14,439 bases of DNA from assembly GCA_009782665.1 (NCBI GenBank), contig WRIP01000018.1:1-14439 (forward strand), read 5' to 3'. Shown piece by piece: positions 14,282-14,439 of the stretch; position 1 is the stretch's first letter; the number at the start of each line of letters is the position of its first letter. A program made the position numbers and the translations under genes. Under the pieces are notes generated by a model. That model was not told where the DNA came from and did not search any database. It saw only the letters and a program-made list of their open reading frames with translations. This DNA comes from Oscillospiraceae bacterium (GTDB taxonomy: Bacteria; Bacillota; Clostridia; Oscillospirales; Ruminococcaceae).

Positions 14282-14439
14282 ATGGAATTAGGTCATATAC
14301 AACAAACACACTCCATAGTGCTTGATACTAAACGTTGTAATGGTTGTATTAACTGCCTTAAGCGTTGTCCTACACAAGCCATCAGGGTCAGAGATAAGAA
14401 AGCATACATCCTCACCGAACGCTGTATAGACTGTGGACT
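14282..14439 (+). CDS. 4Fe-4S protein, probably sensory hydrogenase-domain (HydS-like), partial
   Basis: Only the first 52 residues are present; the frame is open at the window edge. AAGGAG (14268-14273) lies eight bases before the ATG, 13 bp after the previous stop. The visible part has a complete [4Fe-4S] motif, Cys19, 22, 25 and 29 (CNGCINCLKRCPTQAIRV), and the beginning of a second, Cys48 and Cys51 (ERCIDCG). This spacing and the flanking residues resemble the N-terminus of clostridial proteins that continue into an [FeFe]-hydrogenase large-subunit C-terminal domain, often with a PAS domain, thought to be H2 or redox sensors. A ferredoxin or an Rnf-type subunit cannot be excluded from this fragment. 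Confidence 0.6.
   Translation, partial: MELGHIQQTHSIVLDTKRCNGCINCLKRCPTQAIRVRDKKAYILTERCIDCG

Overview
The window looks like the chromosome of an anaerobic, moderately AT-rich Firmicute of the Clostridia type. The evidence is the hisS-aspS order, strong AGGAGG-type ribosome binding sites, a trimeric NAD-linked [FeFe]-hydrogenase (HydA, HydB and HydC homologues), and a perfect Rex operator in front of the hydrogenase operon. I cannot name a genus from the sequence alone.

Layout. (1) 44-4845, + strand: a methylglyoxal synthase homologue with two catalytic positions changed, a terminator, then a tight cluster hisS-aspS-alr (histidyl- and aspartyl-tRNA synthetases, alanine racemase; gaps of 3 bp each). 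(2) 4907-5350: a small FMN-binding PPOX-fold protein. (3) 5351-7999: an accessory stretch. It holds a gene-poor gap, a nine-codon reading frame with a consensus Shine-Dalgarno that runs into a 19-bp hairpin, a dyad overlapping a promoter, a DUF4143-type ATPase, a decayed IS5-family transposase fragment on the minus strand, and about 360 bp with no gene. (4) 13099-8058, minus strand: the hydrogenase operon, in transcription order hydC (NuoE-like), a histidine-kinase-type ATPase with a TTG start, a small thioredoxin-fold ferredoxin of the HndB type, hydB (NuoF-like) and hydA (catalytic subunit), ending at a hairpin. (5) 13503-14439, + strand and divergent: a DRTGG-domain protein, an RsbW-like ATPase, and the start of a 4Fe-4S protein cut by the window edge. 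The last is probably a sensory-type hydrogenase-domain protein.

How it works together. HydABC-type enzymes couple NADH and reduced ferredoxin to H2 (electron bifurcation or confurcation) and regenerate NAD+ in fermentation. A Rex site lies between the predicted transcription start and hydC, so the operon should be de-repressed when NADH/NAD+ rises. The divergent DRTGG/ATPase/Fe-S genes look like a signalling module that may report redox state or H2; its effector is not visible here.

Points most worth a second look: the Rex operator, the divergent signalling module, HydA with TSCSPGW instead of TSCCPxW, the Tyr/Asn substitutions in the methylglyoxal synthase, and the structured leader of the ATPase gene.
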